64,000 nt of DNA from Glandiceps talaboti (lineage: Eukaryota; Hemichordata; Enteropneusta; Spengelidae). The stretch covers positions 7,951,379-8,015,378 of the forward strand of contig NC_135551.1 in NCBI RefSeq assembly GCF_964340395.1. The letters are read 5' to 3'. A program made the translations under genes and the position numbers. Positions 31,371 to 43,522 of the stretch are shown piece after piece; the first letter of the stretch is position 1; each line of letters begins with the position of its first letter. The notes under the pieces were generated by a model. It was not told where the DNA came from. It made no database searches and was given only the letters and a program-made list of their open reading frames with translations.

Positions 31371-31870
31371 ATGCTTCAAGCCTGACTTTCCTGTAAGAGT
31401 GGTTAGGGAAGCTTTCTGGAAGTTTGTGGAAAGGGGAGCAAGGAATTACAAAATTATTCCATAAATGCTTAGTTCCAGACTGTCCTTAAAGAGTACTTAG
31501 GAAATATGTTATGGAATTTATGGCAAGAGTAACCAGGAATTATGGAATTTATGGAAAGGGTAGCCAGGAATTATGGAATTAGATTTGTCCATTCATGGTT
31601 TTCAATCATTGGTATGAGTAGCAGTGGGAAAGTTTAGGGAAAAGAAAGCCAGGAATCATGGAATTATCCCACAAATGCTTCATTCCTGACTATCTTTCTA
31701 GAGTAGTTATGGAAACTGTGATGGATTTTATGGAAATTTAGCCAGGAATCATGGAATTATCCCACAAATGCTTCATTCCTGACTATCTTTCCAGAGTAAT
31801 TTAATGGAAACTGTGATGGAGTTTATGGAAAATAGTAGCCAGGAATCATGGAATTAACCCACAAAGTGAA
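31300..31870 (+). repeat. ~100-bp degenerate array spanning the ARFGEF3 stop codon
   Basis: The end of the coding sequence (gttatggaattcatggaaag..gtagccaggaatcatggaat, tatcccatagatgcttcaag, cctgactttcc) recurs about four to five times in the 3' untranslated region, each time more changed. The original unit holds the C-terminal codons and the TAG stop. Confidence 0.82.
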
Positions 31871-34800
31871 CTGGTATTTCTTGGTATCAATGATCAGTAA
31901 GATAGTATGCCAATCTCTATAGGTTATACAGATAGCTACTGATTTCACGCACAAAAAAAGAAAGCATGAAATCGTGCAATTATATCATAAACTCTTCAAA
32001 CTCTCTCTGGCTAAATCTGTCAATCTTGTGTTATATTACCTTTTTACAATTTATGTTGTCTTTGATGGTGAAATATTGGAAATGTCAGTTTTGAATATTG
32101 ATGAGCAGGATGATAGAAACGATGTCATTATATTTATATAATTAGAGATAATTAAATTATAATTAAATGTAAATTAATTATATAATTAAAGCCTGAAATA
32201 TTTGAACTACTTGAAGATAGTGGTATACCTTGAGGTGACGTTGCTAGACTTGTAGAAATGGAATCTTGATTCTACAACTTTAAGCGTTCTCAGTTCAGTG
32301 CTTTGAAGTCAACTTAGTCATGTATTATATATAGAACACACTATTTATTATAAGGACTATCTAAACACTATGCAGTCAAGTGTTACAAACTTTGTCAGGT
32401 TTATGTCTCACTCATCTGATGTTGGACTATGACTAGATTGCTTCGTTTATCTCTTATTTTATTTATATATAGAGATATGTTTTCAATTTTGTGGTTCTGG
32501 GAGTGAACAACAAGAAGTGAGGAACAACAAAATTGTAAAACGAACGACAATACAAAGGAAATAGAGTTAAAGAACACAATTGAGCTATAGGCACACATCA
32601 GATGTTTTCAATTTTGTTGTTCTGGATGTGCGAATGGTGCTCGCTCCCAAAGAACAAAATTGAAAAAAAAACGGCAACATATGAAGGAATTAGATGTAAA
32701 TAAAACAAGCAAGCCGTATTACTACATTAGATTTTAATATATTGGTTGCCATAGCAAACACACTATATTGGTATTTTGATGGTTGCCAAAGCAAAACACA
32801 CGATATTGTTATTTTGATGGTTGCCATAGCAAACACTATATTGATATTTTAATGAATAGTAAAGTTAAAATGATAACAGTTGGACATTTTGTTTAATCTT
32901 TCTCTCTATAAATTATTAGTCACTGTACTGTACATTTTTGGAAATTCTTTCGACCAAAACTTAATTCTTCAGCCTTTTAGGGAACATGATAGAGTTTGTC
33001 AAGAAGTAGAATTGGTTATTATGGTAGATCACTAGATGCATCAATGTAGTCTGTATGGTAGGCTATGTTATGGCGCCCTCATGCTCCACCAATGCCTTTT
33101 CATCATAGAGGGCGCCCTAACATACGCCAACCCCATTCACCGTTGACGGCGCCTTCACATCAGCCAAACCCTTTTCTCCATTGAGGGCAAAACAACATGA
33201 ATTTTGGGTACAGACCCACAAATAAGTAGATATGAATTTATTGTCTCAGAACAAGTCAATGAAAAAGAACAGTACTGCCAGTTTACTTACATTTCAACTT
33301 CTCTTCTACTCGACAAAAAACTGAATTCAGATGTTGTCTTATTTCGTTGTTGAATTCTCCCAGATATCAGAGTTTATTTTTGGATAAATCTACAATTTGT
33401 GAATTCACTATAGTGTCAACATTTCACAGTAAATTGTCATTTTGAGACTTTAGTATAGCTAGTTGTAGACACCTAGAGATAGAGAGTAGTTTGAGGTAGT
33501 TATGTGAACTATTTATGTGTATAGTATATGTTGATTAGTTTGTGTTGTCTTTTTTCTGGTGCAATTTATCTCAAACGACATGTTGTATAGTTTCTTCTCT
33601 ATAACTTATTATATGATAATTATTATATATTTTTAGTATTAGTTGTTTTTATTTGTAAAAGTGTATGCTCACTGTTTTACAAGAGTACACTAGTAATTTT
33701 AATTCAAGGGCAACGCCACTCCAGGAAATAAAGGTATTTTCAGTTACTTTAGGTTCTAGAGAGTCGTTTCATCATTTTTGTCATCTCTTAATTTTCATTC
33801 GGTTGCCAAGGGACACCAAATTGAAATTCTTTCTCACCTGTATTGTTCTTTCAGTAATGCACCATTACATCATGGGTCTTAGCAGACATGATTATTCATG
33901 AGATGCACACTGAATATTCATGACTCCTCATAGCTTACTTCTTACAGATAAATAGTGGTGTTTTTGCAAAGTTGTGGGAACAGTAACAGACAGGGGTAAC
34001 TTTGGTAAAACTGGCATACATTATAATATAATTTTGGTAGGGGAACCCTGGTAAAATGACTGGGGAACTCAGGTACATCTTACCTACTTACCACCCTTAA
34101 CAATATTAAGTTTGCATCTATAAATATTCATGTCTACGAAGACCCATGATGCAATGGTGTAAAGATTTATAGAGGTGAAAAAGTTTCAATTTGGTGTTTC
34201 TTGGCAACCAAGTGGCATTTATGTAATGTGAAATCCTGAAATTCTCCAGAATTCAAAGTTTATGAAAATACCTTTTTTTTCTGTAGTGGTGTTTAGTCCC
34301 CATTAAAGTATATGATGTCAATGGTCACAAAGTTTTAAGTTTGAAAGCTGCTTCTCAGAAACTTCATTTCTTTCTGATAATATATAAGTGGAACCAGGCA
34401 TGCAAAGATATCAAGTAATTTGGCATGAATTAAATGCCGGAGGGGTTGGGGGATAATGAGAAACTAATTCACCTAATTGTCATTTCTTTCTGATGTTACA
34501 CAAATGGAATCAGGGGTACCAAAGATAAGAAATTAGTTGGGGTAATCACTAAATGTAAAACAATTTTAAAGGAAATTGTTTTTAAATTCTGGGATGGAAC
34601 TAAATTAAACATAACCACAAAATGTGTTTGTCACTGAAAATAAATAAGAGATTATTATTTTAATGTCTGTGGTAGGAAATAAATATGAACACAGAATGGA
34701 AAGGTCATTTCTCTATTTTCAATTATTTTGCCAAAGTCTGGGATGGAAATAAGTTTCACGTCACAAAATCTCCAATTACTGTAGGTGATCAAATTGTGTT

Positions 34801-36602
34801 GCAATCTGTCAGTAGTTTTAAAAAGTGTACACAATGATAGATCTTTCATTCTAGTAACACCCAGGGTACCACAGGGTGTCACCGTAAACTTGTGCAATAT
34901 CACCATACACCAAAGATTTACACCTGTCCAGTTAAAGAAATAATCATTAAGGGTACAACTTAACAGAATACAAATGTTTTGATTAAGCTTATAAAACCAA
35001 AAAGAAATTCTTAAAAGTTACATTGGCATACATGCACAATTGTTCTAGAAATTTTCAGAAAATATAAACTGGTTTATATCTGTGTATGGTGTTCCCTTAC
35101 TTTTAAGACACATGCCAAACTTTGGACTTTAAGATTGGGTAACAAGTGTAGGAGTGAAAATTTCAGTCATGTCCAGGACGGAGGGTATGACCTTAAGTCA
35201 CCATTACTCAAATGTACATTAAAGCTGCACTGGCTGTCAATGGGGTATTATTTTTTCGATCAGAAAACAAACAATATATCCACTGTAAATTGTTAAAATA
35301 CCAACAATTAGACATTGTATATGTCAAATGGATGTCTATTTTATATATAAGTAGTATAGTAATAAAGATGACATTGTGATTCATTGGGATGCTGAATTTT
35401 GGGTACAGACACACAAATCAGTGTGGTTTAATATATCGCACCACTGGGTATTTGTGTACTATGGGCCATACTATATTGTACTGCTACACAAATATGTACA
35501 CCCACAGTGGAATAAACAAAGCTAATGGTGAACAGTATTAAGACTAAGTCATTATATCTAAGCAAACAGTTTCAAAATATGTTTCATTTACAGCCTGTGC
35601 ATTTTTAATATTTTAGTTTCACTGCCTTATTTCTGTATATATACAGGAAAGACTCTGATTTACAGGATTTCCAAAAATTATGATACCAGTCAAGTATACA
35701 ACTCAAGTGGAATTCGAAGGAATGTATTATGTAAAAGTTTGAAGAACTACTTGTCCTATATTATTCTCATGTCATTATTCATTTCTTTGACATAATATGA
35801 CATTACTCAATGACTTGTGAGTGTAAGTGTGGCATACTCTAGGTATTTGCGCAAATGGTTGTAGTATAGTGTTCCCAGCAGCCATACTTACTGCCTGTAA
35901 AGTGCAGCAGAAAGCACTGCAAGTAGAAGTGCAAACACCCCAGAGTACATACCCACATTGGAACTCACATAGAATGAGGGTCAGTTGTTATTGCATATGT
36001 CTATCCAAGATAGCAAATTTCTGTACAAATTATACTTTGAAATGACATGCTTTCATGTACGAACAATTGTGCCTACATTTGCACATTACTTGCATGCAAG
36101 TATGCCATAATGTTTCTTGTATTGCACTATAGTGCAAATACCACTAATACCCATGCAAGTAATCTCTGGTACCTATTGTAATAATATACTCTACAGGTTG
36201 ATGTCCTACTAGGACGGTAAAGTGTCACTTTGTGGAGTTCTATCTTTATCTGGACACTCTCTGTGACATCAAGGCTTTAAATTGAAACAAATTTGATATG
36301 CCAGACCATTATCTAACTGTGCCCTTTCTGATTTGTTTTATGATGTATGTGTATATTTCTGATGGTTAAAATCTTAACTGTGTTGTTTTATTTGGCTGAA
36401 AGATTCTCTCCGTTGTATTTACCTTGGTGAGTCATGTAATATAGTTTGTTTAGAACTACATTTTATGTTGTATAGAGAAATAAATCAGTAAATAGATATA
36501 CAAATACTACATTTGTCTTCTGATTATTCACTTTCTACTTAGCATGTTTATAGCTCCAACTGTCTATGATAACTATTGTATATTTAGTGTTATTACGAGG
36601 GA
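31371..36602. other. ARFGEF3 3' UTR and intergenic region up to UNC93A
   Basis: After the decaying array there are AATAAA words at about 32,699 and 33,727 that could serve as polyadenylation signals; the real 3' end is not known. A ~52-bp unit (gatggttgccatagcaaaca..actatattg) repeats three times at 32,745-32,850. A short GGCGCC-rich repeat lies at 33,065-33,190. An imperfect ~120-bp duplication (tttctgat..aca..tggaa.caggg) lies at 34,370-34,560. No gene recognised. Confidence 0.5.
33800..34211. mobile_element. Foldback MITE with a second MITE in its loop
   Basis: Left arm ggttgccaagggacaccaaa through catcatgggtcttagcagac to attattcatgaga. Right arm is the complement (tctataaatattcatgtcta, gacccatgatgcaatggtgt, ccaaattg/caatttgg, ttggcaacca). 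The ~150-bp loop at 33954-34107 is a copy of the 8010-8551 MITE family, so it inserted into the older element. Confidence 0.75.
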
Positions 36603-36770
36603 TAATTACATATTATTCCTTAATATGTCTTCGTCCAGCCAAGGGAAATATGAGTAGTGACTTAAGGGGCCATGTCATTGTAAGTCGATAGATGACCAAA
36701 AACAAAACAGTTCCATCATGAGTATTTTCTGGCTGAATGAAGAAAAATATTGGGGAATAATATAATTATA
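36603..36770. mobile_element. MITE of the 14432-14560 family, in UNC93A 3' flank (copy 1)
   Basis: Ends taattacatattattcctta and tattggggaataatataatt are inverted copies. The interior shares gacttaaggggcc and agtcgatagat with the copy at 14432-14560. It lies 130 bp downstream of the UNC93A stop on the gene's strand, probably inside the 3' UTR. Confidence 0.7.
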
Positions 36771-36896
36771 CCTCCTCAAGCATATCTTATGAAAATGGGG
36801 GAAAAAATAGTGGCAATTTGGAACATTTTGACTCATATTTCGAGGAGTCAGAACCAGTGACGTAGACAGTTAAATAGAAGTTTCCATGTTCATGAT

Positions 36897-37132
36897 TTAG
36901 TTCTCTGATTTGACTTTCACGTGACCTTTCGTCACTTCTTGGTGATGTTTGAATTCTAAGATAAAGTATGATATAAATGCCAAAATTGAAATGATAATCA
37001 AAATTGAAATCTTGATGTAAACACATAGAAATAGACTTAAAGCAAACCCTATAGAAAACCCTGCTGCAGTCCAAAGGATCTTATTGGCAAAGGCAGCTTC
37101 CTTCATGTTTGGAAAGACCAATGCGTGCATAG
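36897..37132 (-). CDS. UNC93A: UNC93A copy 1, exon 3 with stop
   Basis: From acceptor CTTCCAG. It encodes MHALVFPNMKEAAFANKILW, then two membrane spans, then a charged tail ending KVKSEN. Human has KSKEAAFANYRLWEALGF. Confidence 0.92.
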
Positions 37133-40100
37133 CTGGAAGGAAAGAGGGAAAAAAAGAGAGTATTATACATTTTTTGAATAGATACTGACTTGTGGAAAAA
37201 GTGGAACATGCTTTTGCATCTATTTACATATGTAGTGTCAAACAGGCACTCCTAGCCCATATTATGTATTCCCACTATCACTTTCAGATTGATGTATAAA
37301 TGCAATTTTCGATTATTGTACGTAAAAGGCGTATGAGTATACTTCCCTACTTAATTAACGATCAATTTGACTTTTAATGGTGATACCAAAAGTTAGCTAC
37401 TTACTTGCGGACTCTAGCATAACAATGCTGTCAGCAGCTCCACTTAAAACTGCGATTAGGAAAAACAGTGCCAATGTCAAGGTATTATCTTCAGGTTCCA
37501 TAACCAATAACAGGATGTAGCAGGAAAGTAGACACGTGAATGCAACCACCATCATGATGACTCGTCCTGATGTATTAGCCATCTTACTTGCTAGAACTTG
37601 AACAAGCATACTTGTAGTACCATAACACATAAAGATATATCCAACCATATCCACACCGATGGCACATGAAATGTAAGACTAGCAAAATTAAAAAACAACA
37701 ACAAGAAGGTAGTTACACTTTATGTAATAGTATGTGGTATGTGATGAATCGAGGAAGTGTGGTCAAAGGAATAAACCCCTTTACAATCTCGCCGCCATCT
37801 TGATTTCCAAATATGCAATGTGCAGGGTCAAAAGTTTTAAATCTGCAGTCAATACCTGTACAAAATGAACGGTCGACTGTCTGTCCAGATCTATCCACAA
37901 ATCATCTATATTTTGTGTTTGGAAATTAGTATGGTTCTTTCTAGTATCTAAGAGTCAATTGTCTCGGCAAGTGTATCCTGTAAATGTAGCTTTTGATTTT
38001 AATGAATCATTTGCATAACCAATGATTTTAGTAAAAGTTGTACAGAATGTACGATTCAAATTTCATGTAATTCTGTACATATATATTGGCAAAGTGTGCA
38101 AGTCCTATAAACATTGCTAATGATATTGATACGATATTTGCATGATAAAGGATATTGGGAATAGGGAACTTGCAATCCAGACTGAGCATGCTCAGACACA
38201 AAGGACTGTGGCATTATCTGTGGTTATCGTAATATTTTATCCAGAGCTACCGATGTAATAAACCTCCCACACTGGTCAGGGTAAATATGAATTGCTCATT
38301 GGTGGTTATAAACAATGTAACAAAATTGTTTACAATACCAATTGATTAGTATTTATTATCACATTTCCCATGATGCAACATTCAACATGGCGGGTTTGCA
38401 AGTTCCCTATTGGCCTTTAACATTCATATAATTTTGTGCAAAAATAATGTCCACGACATAATTACTTAGTTTTAAACACAAAGACAAACATACCCAATGA
38501 CAGACAGACACAAGATTATAATCTACTCAGCTTTACTGACCCCATTCAGATTACATCATTGCCATGACAACAAGCTTAAGAGGGATGAGTAAACAATTTG
38601 ATAAGCATTCAAAAAACAGACGTAAACTCAATGTCTCAGGATCCAGTAAGGGGAAAACAATATATTTTTTGTCCCGGAATGCAAAATCCCGTGCTATAGC
38701 CATCATACACAATGTAGGGGCGAAATTAATAGTTTAAAGTAGGATAAAAAAAAACTAATTTCATTTAGTTAGACCTCAGATCCCCCCACCCCCACCCCCT
38801 TCTAACGAAAGTTTTTTAAAAATTTTCCTTACAACTTGGCACTAATACGCTTCCGTACGATACAGCTTGATTGTGAACTACTTAATATTTACGTACGATA
38901 CTCTGCATAGACCCTTTTGTGTAGGGTCAATGGTGAAATTGGGTGTGCACGGTGTAGTTGTTGAGCAAGTTATAAGAAGCTCGCTTGTTTGCATTGCCAC
39001 GTCACATCACTTGTCAAAGGAGGTCACCTTCGACTCCGGGTTTAACCACCCGCTTTCTACCGAAAATCTTAAACCGACCTTGCCTATTTCTAACTACATG
39101 TATAACCTTTTAAAAGTACACAAGAATCCATCTATTTTATAAAAAATTGTAAATTTTGGGCGAAGCAACAAAATGGGAGAAAAACCGAGCCGAAATTTAC
39201 GACCTCAGCGGGTTCAAGTATTCTTCACGAAATCGCCGAAAAATCACAGTATTCCTATCAATAATTCCAAAGTCGATTCTTCTAGCACGGAGGGAGAAAT
39301 ATCAGTCGAGATTTTCACTTTTATAGTATCCAATATGATGAATTATTGTGAAAGTTACGACGAGTTGAAAATGCCCCTAAATACGGCTGGTTAGCTCTGA
39401 GCCGGCCACCATTGTAAACGTACCACGTCGCGTCCACGATCGAAGTAATAAGCCAGGGTAAGCTTTCACAGTTGTTTTACCCATCATGCTTTGCACCCTT
39501 TCCCCCCTCCTCTGACGATCCTTGAAATAATTGGCCAGCGTCCAAGTCAGGCCCGGCGTACGTAATACTTATTACAGGTTAGTTATGATTCACTGGTCAT
39601 TTCGACCACAAATTCGAACCGCGAAGTGAAATGTAGCCAATTTCAGTAGTTCGAGAGCTATTTTTAGTGTAAGGCTATTCAATATGCAAATGAAGTAATT
39701 CCTATAAGTATAAGTAAACTCAGAGCCCAGACGAGTGGACTTTGCTTGGTCCCCCGGCGTTGTCCACCCTTTAGGTAGTTCGTCGGATGGCAGAGATATA
39801 GAGAGATAATTTTCCCCTATCTACTTCAACCAGTTTAACAATCCTGATCTGTTAAACTTTACTCGAAGAAAATAAAGTCAAATGTATTATTTAAGATATT
39901 CTTCTCCAGCGTATTTTCTGTTCTGGTGATCTTTGGGTCGTTAACCCCATACCATAGACTCCCCGATTCCTGAATTATCGAACTGGTGAGACATCGGAAG
40001 AAGACCACATCGACAACGCTACAACCAAAGACAACGTTCAACTTTATTTGGTTGGTGCGGGCCGAAGTTCGATCAACGGAAGTCAGTTACCACATGGTGC

Positions 40101-41620
40101 ATGCTGGCAGCTACTACTATATTTGCGTCGATTCCCCTCCCTTACCCTTTAACCTAATTATTCTTTTACAGAATTTGACCTTAACGTCAATTAATCCAAA
40201 TAAACACAGAGTCCAGAACACAATTAAACGACCCCAACCGATACATCGTCGCAAACCACGGCCTGTTTTACGGCAACGTTCTTAACGAGCAAATAACAAC
40301 TCTGGCTTGTGAGAATGAACCGATACGATTGTTACACATGTAACATAATATTTATTACATACCCTCAAATAACTTCGAAAGACAATTACAACAATTACAT
40401 AGGTGCCGTTCACAGTGGGGATGTAGAATTTTTTAAGTTGAAATGTGGATCATTAGTTATATAGAAAATAAACAATTGAAGACATTAAAATCATCAACTT
40501 GTCCATGTGTAATGTTTTATTGTCAGCCTGTTGCTACACTAATTAATTAATTAATTAATTAATTAATTAATTAATTAATTAATTAATTAATTAATTAATT
40601 AATTCATTCATTCATTCATTCATTCATTCATTCATTCATTCATTCGTTTGTTTGTTTAATTACCTTTGGGAAGTCCCCACTGATAAAAGTCACATGCATA
40701 CCGTTGAGGAGAGAGATGGGTATCAACATCATCATGTTACGATTGAACCACAGCCTGATAGTCTTTCCAAGGTCCTTGAACTTCTGTCCCTTAGGCTTTA
40801 GTGAATGTTGCCTCTCAAGGTCGTCCACAAAGAAAATCACTATGCCAACTGCAGCAAGTCCAAGGGCAACATATATTCCAAGTAGTATGTATGTCAAGTG
40901 TTTGTCAGGTGGATTACAATAAGTTGTCACATTACCTTCTGTTTGTTGGCAGTCACTGGCACCACACGTATAGCTATCAATGTCTGACATTGATGTATCG
41001 TTTGTGTTTGAGTCATGACGGCCCCTGAAAATTATTGTTGCAGGTATAAAAGCTGTGACAGAACCCAAAAAGAAGGAGAAGGTCAATACTGCCATAACCT
41101 TGTTGATCATTACATCTGATGATTTACCTTTATTTTGAGCGAGTAATTGGCCCATAGTCTCCATATAGCTTGGCTGTGCTGTCCATAGAAGTGACGTTCC
41201 AACACCGACGATAATTGAAGCAGGTATCATTGTATACCATTGTGGGTAGAAGTTGGCAAGGGTGTATACGACATAACATGCTGGACTCCATATCATTGTT
41301 TGTTTGTTCCCAAGCCATTCAGTGATAAAAGACGCGAGAAATAGACCAGAAACTATAGAAGTGATGTAAAGAGTAACCAGAGATGCAAAACCTAGTCCCT
41401 CAATACAATTAAGATTACTCTGTAACCCTTGAAGACCTTGGAAGGCAGAAAAGGTACAGAAAAATGACAACGAAGCACACAACACATTTTTCCATAGAGA
41501 TTTGTCAGTGATTGTGATAGTTGTGTCTGAATCCCCTTCATGAAATTCGTCAGTTTTGTCGACCATCCTATCCATTTCAGCCTCAGCAAGGGGAACCATT
41601 CCAGCTGCAGTATTATTCAT
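36897..41620 (-). CDS. UNC93A: UNC93A-like 12-span membrane protein, copy 1
   Basis: Three coding exons on the - strand: 40664-41620, 37405-37678, 36897-37132 (957+274+236 nt, 488 residues). All introns are GT..AG and phases join. It matches remembered human UNC93A (457 aa): FSAFQGLQGLQSNL, YTCGASDCQQ (human TSCGASDC), LLGIYVALG, SYISCAIGVDMVGYIF, KEAAFANK. About twelve hydrophobic spans are visible, seven in exon 1, three in exon 2 and two in exon 3. The loop before CGASDC has NDT, and NVT follows it, both possible N-glycosylation sites. The start is the first ATG after an in-frame stop, with a fair context (AACATGA). An upstream non-coding exon is possible. Substrate unknown; UNC-93 family members modulate ion channels or carry MFS folds. 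Confidence 0.93.
37405..37678 (-). CDS. UNC93A: UNC93A copy 1, exon 2
   Basis: From acceptor TTTTGCTAG to donor GCAA|GTAAGT. It encodes SYISCAIGVDMVGYIFMCYG through NTSGRVIMMV to GAADSIVMLESA. Compared with copy 2 it has E for A and F for L in the MEPEDNTLTLALFF segment. Confidence 0.92.
38160..38411. mobile_element. Short-TIR MITE in UNC93A intron, copy 1
   Basis: Perfect 16-bp inverted ends AATAGGGAACTTGCAA and TTGCAAGTTCCCTATT, 252 bp apart in all. Duplicated with the gene (53237-53488, where one base in the left end differs). Confidence 0.65.
38870..40330. other. CpG-richer block inside UNC93A intron 1 (copy 1)
   Basis: A stretch with many CG dinucleotides (for example accacgtcgcgtccacgatc at about 39,420) in an otherwise AT-rich intron. 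It has short open frames (38867-39142, 39173-39394) of no recognised family. It is nearly unchanged in copy 2 (53,940-55,390). It may be an internal promoter, an unrecognised exon or an old insertion. The sequence does not decide. Confidence 0.4.
40541..40645. repeat. (TTAA)n(TTCA)n microsatellite
   Basis: A tetranucleotide tract of about 105 bp. The copy at 55,612-55,697 is shorter and has TTGA interruptions, so it is a fast-changing marker between the two blocks. Confidence 0.95.
40664..41620 (-). CDS. UNC93A: UNC93A copy 1, exon 1
   Basis: It carries the N-terminal acidic tail and seven membrane spans up to the codons for SGDFPK, ending in phase 0 at donor AAAG|GTAATT. The donor lies only ~25 bp from a (TTAA)n/(TTCA)n tract. 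Confidence 0.92.
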
Positions 41621-41884
41621 GTTGGTTGATGTTTTAGCCACACTGTCCAGACAACTATTTTAATACACCCACTATACTTGATACCGCCTTTCGGAGGGTA
41701 CAAAGCACGGATAGGTAAAGGCCAGGTCAGGTCACGCATGTAGGTCAGGCTATTGTCATGGCCATCCCAGCATACCCATTCGCAGCGATATCCCATAATC
41801 TATCACTGCCATGATTATTTGGCCAGTCTACTCCTTAAACCACATGTGGAAGTGATCATTTGCTTCAAATTTACTTTCAGATGA

Positions 41885-42340
41885 AAATCATGTAAAACTT
41901 TTTTCACTAGGTACGGCCGTCTGATTAAGGGATAGTTTATAAAGTTTATAACGTTTAGAACGATATTTAGATCGGATAATTAGTGGATATATCCTTGTAA
42001 AACTGTTTTCTTCACCAGCGACAGCCTGTCTAAATAGCCGATAGTTTATAAAGTTTAGAACGATATTTAGATCGGACAATGATCAGATATATTCTTGTAA
42101 AACGTTTTTTTTTCACTACGAACTAATTAATATATAGTTTATAAAGTTGAAAAATATTAGAACGATATTTAGATCGGATAATTATCGGATATATCCTTGT
42201 AAAAAAATGTTTTCACTATGATAGTCTAATTAGCGGATAGGTTATAAAGTTTAAAACGATATTTAGGTCGGTTAATTAGCGGATATATCCCTGTTTATAC
42301 TTGTAAAACCTTTTTTTTCCACTACGACTGGTCTATTATA
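41885..42340. repeat. ~105-bp tandem array upstream of UNC93A, copy 1
   Basis: Four units share gatagtttataaagtttaga, acgatatttagatcggataa, ggatatatccttgtaaaac and tttttcacta. A single decayed unit lies at 47,575-47,650. It sits between the UNC93A 5' end and the LINE. Confidence 0.9.
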
Positions 42341-42575
42341 AATTTAAGCAATAAACCACCCCCTGGGGATGGTATACCAAGATGTTTTGACCAGTGAACG
42401 AAATATATTCACGAGCGATATTATATTATACTAGTATATTGAAAATATCGGAAACAAGATAAGAACTATATATATGCAAATGTCAGCAGATGAGTAACAA
42501 CGCGTTACGCATAGCTCCGTAAAAAACATCAAATACTACCAATGTAAACATCAACCCGACCTCAAGAACAGCAGC

Positions 42576-43457
42576 ATGAAATGCAACGACTGTGGGCATT
42601 CGCGAGGTGTGCGATTATGCCAAGGAGATCTCGAATTATGTAGGAAATGTGAGGCAAAACGTTTCCCGCCATCAAGTTCAAATGCAGCTGCCAAGTCCCA
42701 AGACAATGCCAAGATGGCCGACAATGGAGATAATAGTCAACTAACACAGATTCAGTCTACCCTTGCACTACTAAGCGAGAAGATAGACAAGATACCGACC
42801 GTTGAAAGGAAACTGAGTGAGTTACAAACCTCTGTCGAATATATTAGTAACTTCTTTGACGTTTATCAGAAAAGGATGGAGGAAATTCAGATTGAAAATA
42901 AAAACCTAAAAGAACAACTAGAAGTAGTTAGCGGCAACATGAGTACAACACAAAAGGAGCTTCAAGATCTACAGCAGTACTCAAGAAGAAATAATCTTGA
43001 AATTCACGGCGTTCCTGAACATCCAGATGAAGACACAGACACAATTGTGAAGAAAGTAGCTGAAGCATCCGGAGTAAACATATCTAAATATGACATAGAC
43101 ATTAGTCATCGACTAGCAACCAGAACACACAACGAAAACAAACCTACCCCAATTATAGTGAAATTCACGAGAAGAACGGTCCGAAATGCAATCTACAATG
43201 GGAAGAGAAACATCAAGAACAAAACTAGCAAGGACATGAATATTGACAATGACACACAAAACCGTATCTACATAAATGAAAACCTGACACCGTCTAACAG
43301 ACAGCTATTCAACAAAGTCAACGAAAAAAAGAAGGCTCTGAGGTGGAACTATATTTGGACATATAACGGCACAATATATGTCAGACGCTGCCAAGGGGAT
43401 CCTGCTATCAAGATATCTTCAGTTCAAGACATCAACAGAATGACAAACAGACAGTAA
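42576..43457 (+). CDS. LINE ORF1 protein, copy 1
   Basis: 293 residues. The N-terminus has a small Cys cluster (CNDCGH, LELCRKCE) like a zinc-finger or PHD remnant. A coiled coil follows at about residues 60-135, then the YSRRNNLEIHGVPE motif and an RNA-binding-like C-terminal half (IVKFTRRTVRNAIYNGKRN). It is the nucleic-acid chaperone type of ORF1 found in several LINE clades. The frame is intact. Confidence 0.88.
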   Translation: MKCNDCGHSRGVRLCQGDLELCRKCEAKRFPPSSSNAAAKSQDNAKMADNGDNSQLTQIQSTLALLSEKIDKIPTVERKLSELQTSVEYISNFFDVYQKRMEEIQIENKNLKEQLEVVSGNMSTTQKELQDLQQYSRRNNLEIHGVPEHPDEDTDTIVKKVAEASGVNISKYDIDISHRLATRTHNENKPTPIIVKFTRRTVRNAIYNGKRNIKNKTSKDMNIDNDTQNRIYINENLTPSNRQLFNKVNEKKKALRWNYIWTYNGTIYVRRCQGDPAIKISSVQDINRMTNRQ

Positions 43458-43522
43458 GAGTAAATACTGGATATAACATTTATTGTTTTTTCTTTGGTAA
43501 TGTATTTTTCTCCATTTAGTAG

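Noticed and set aside
39600-40100. tRNA-like or SINE promoter words (for example agttcgatcaacgg)
   Set aside because: No matching A box at the right distance and no cloverleaf could be drawn.
41621-41641. Longer UNC93A N-terminus (AKTSTN) before the first ATG
   Set aside because: The frame is open but begins with GTG after an in-frame stop. The ATG at 41618-41620 has a better context, so it was chosen unless an upstream exon is shown.
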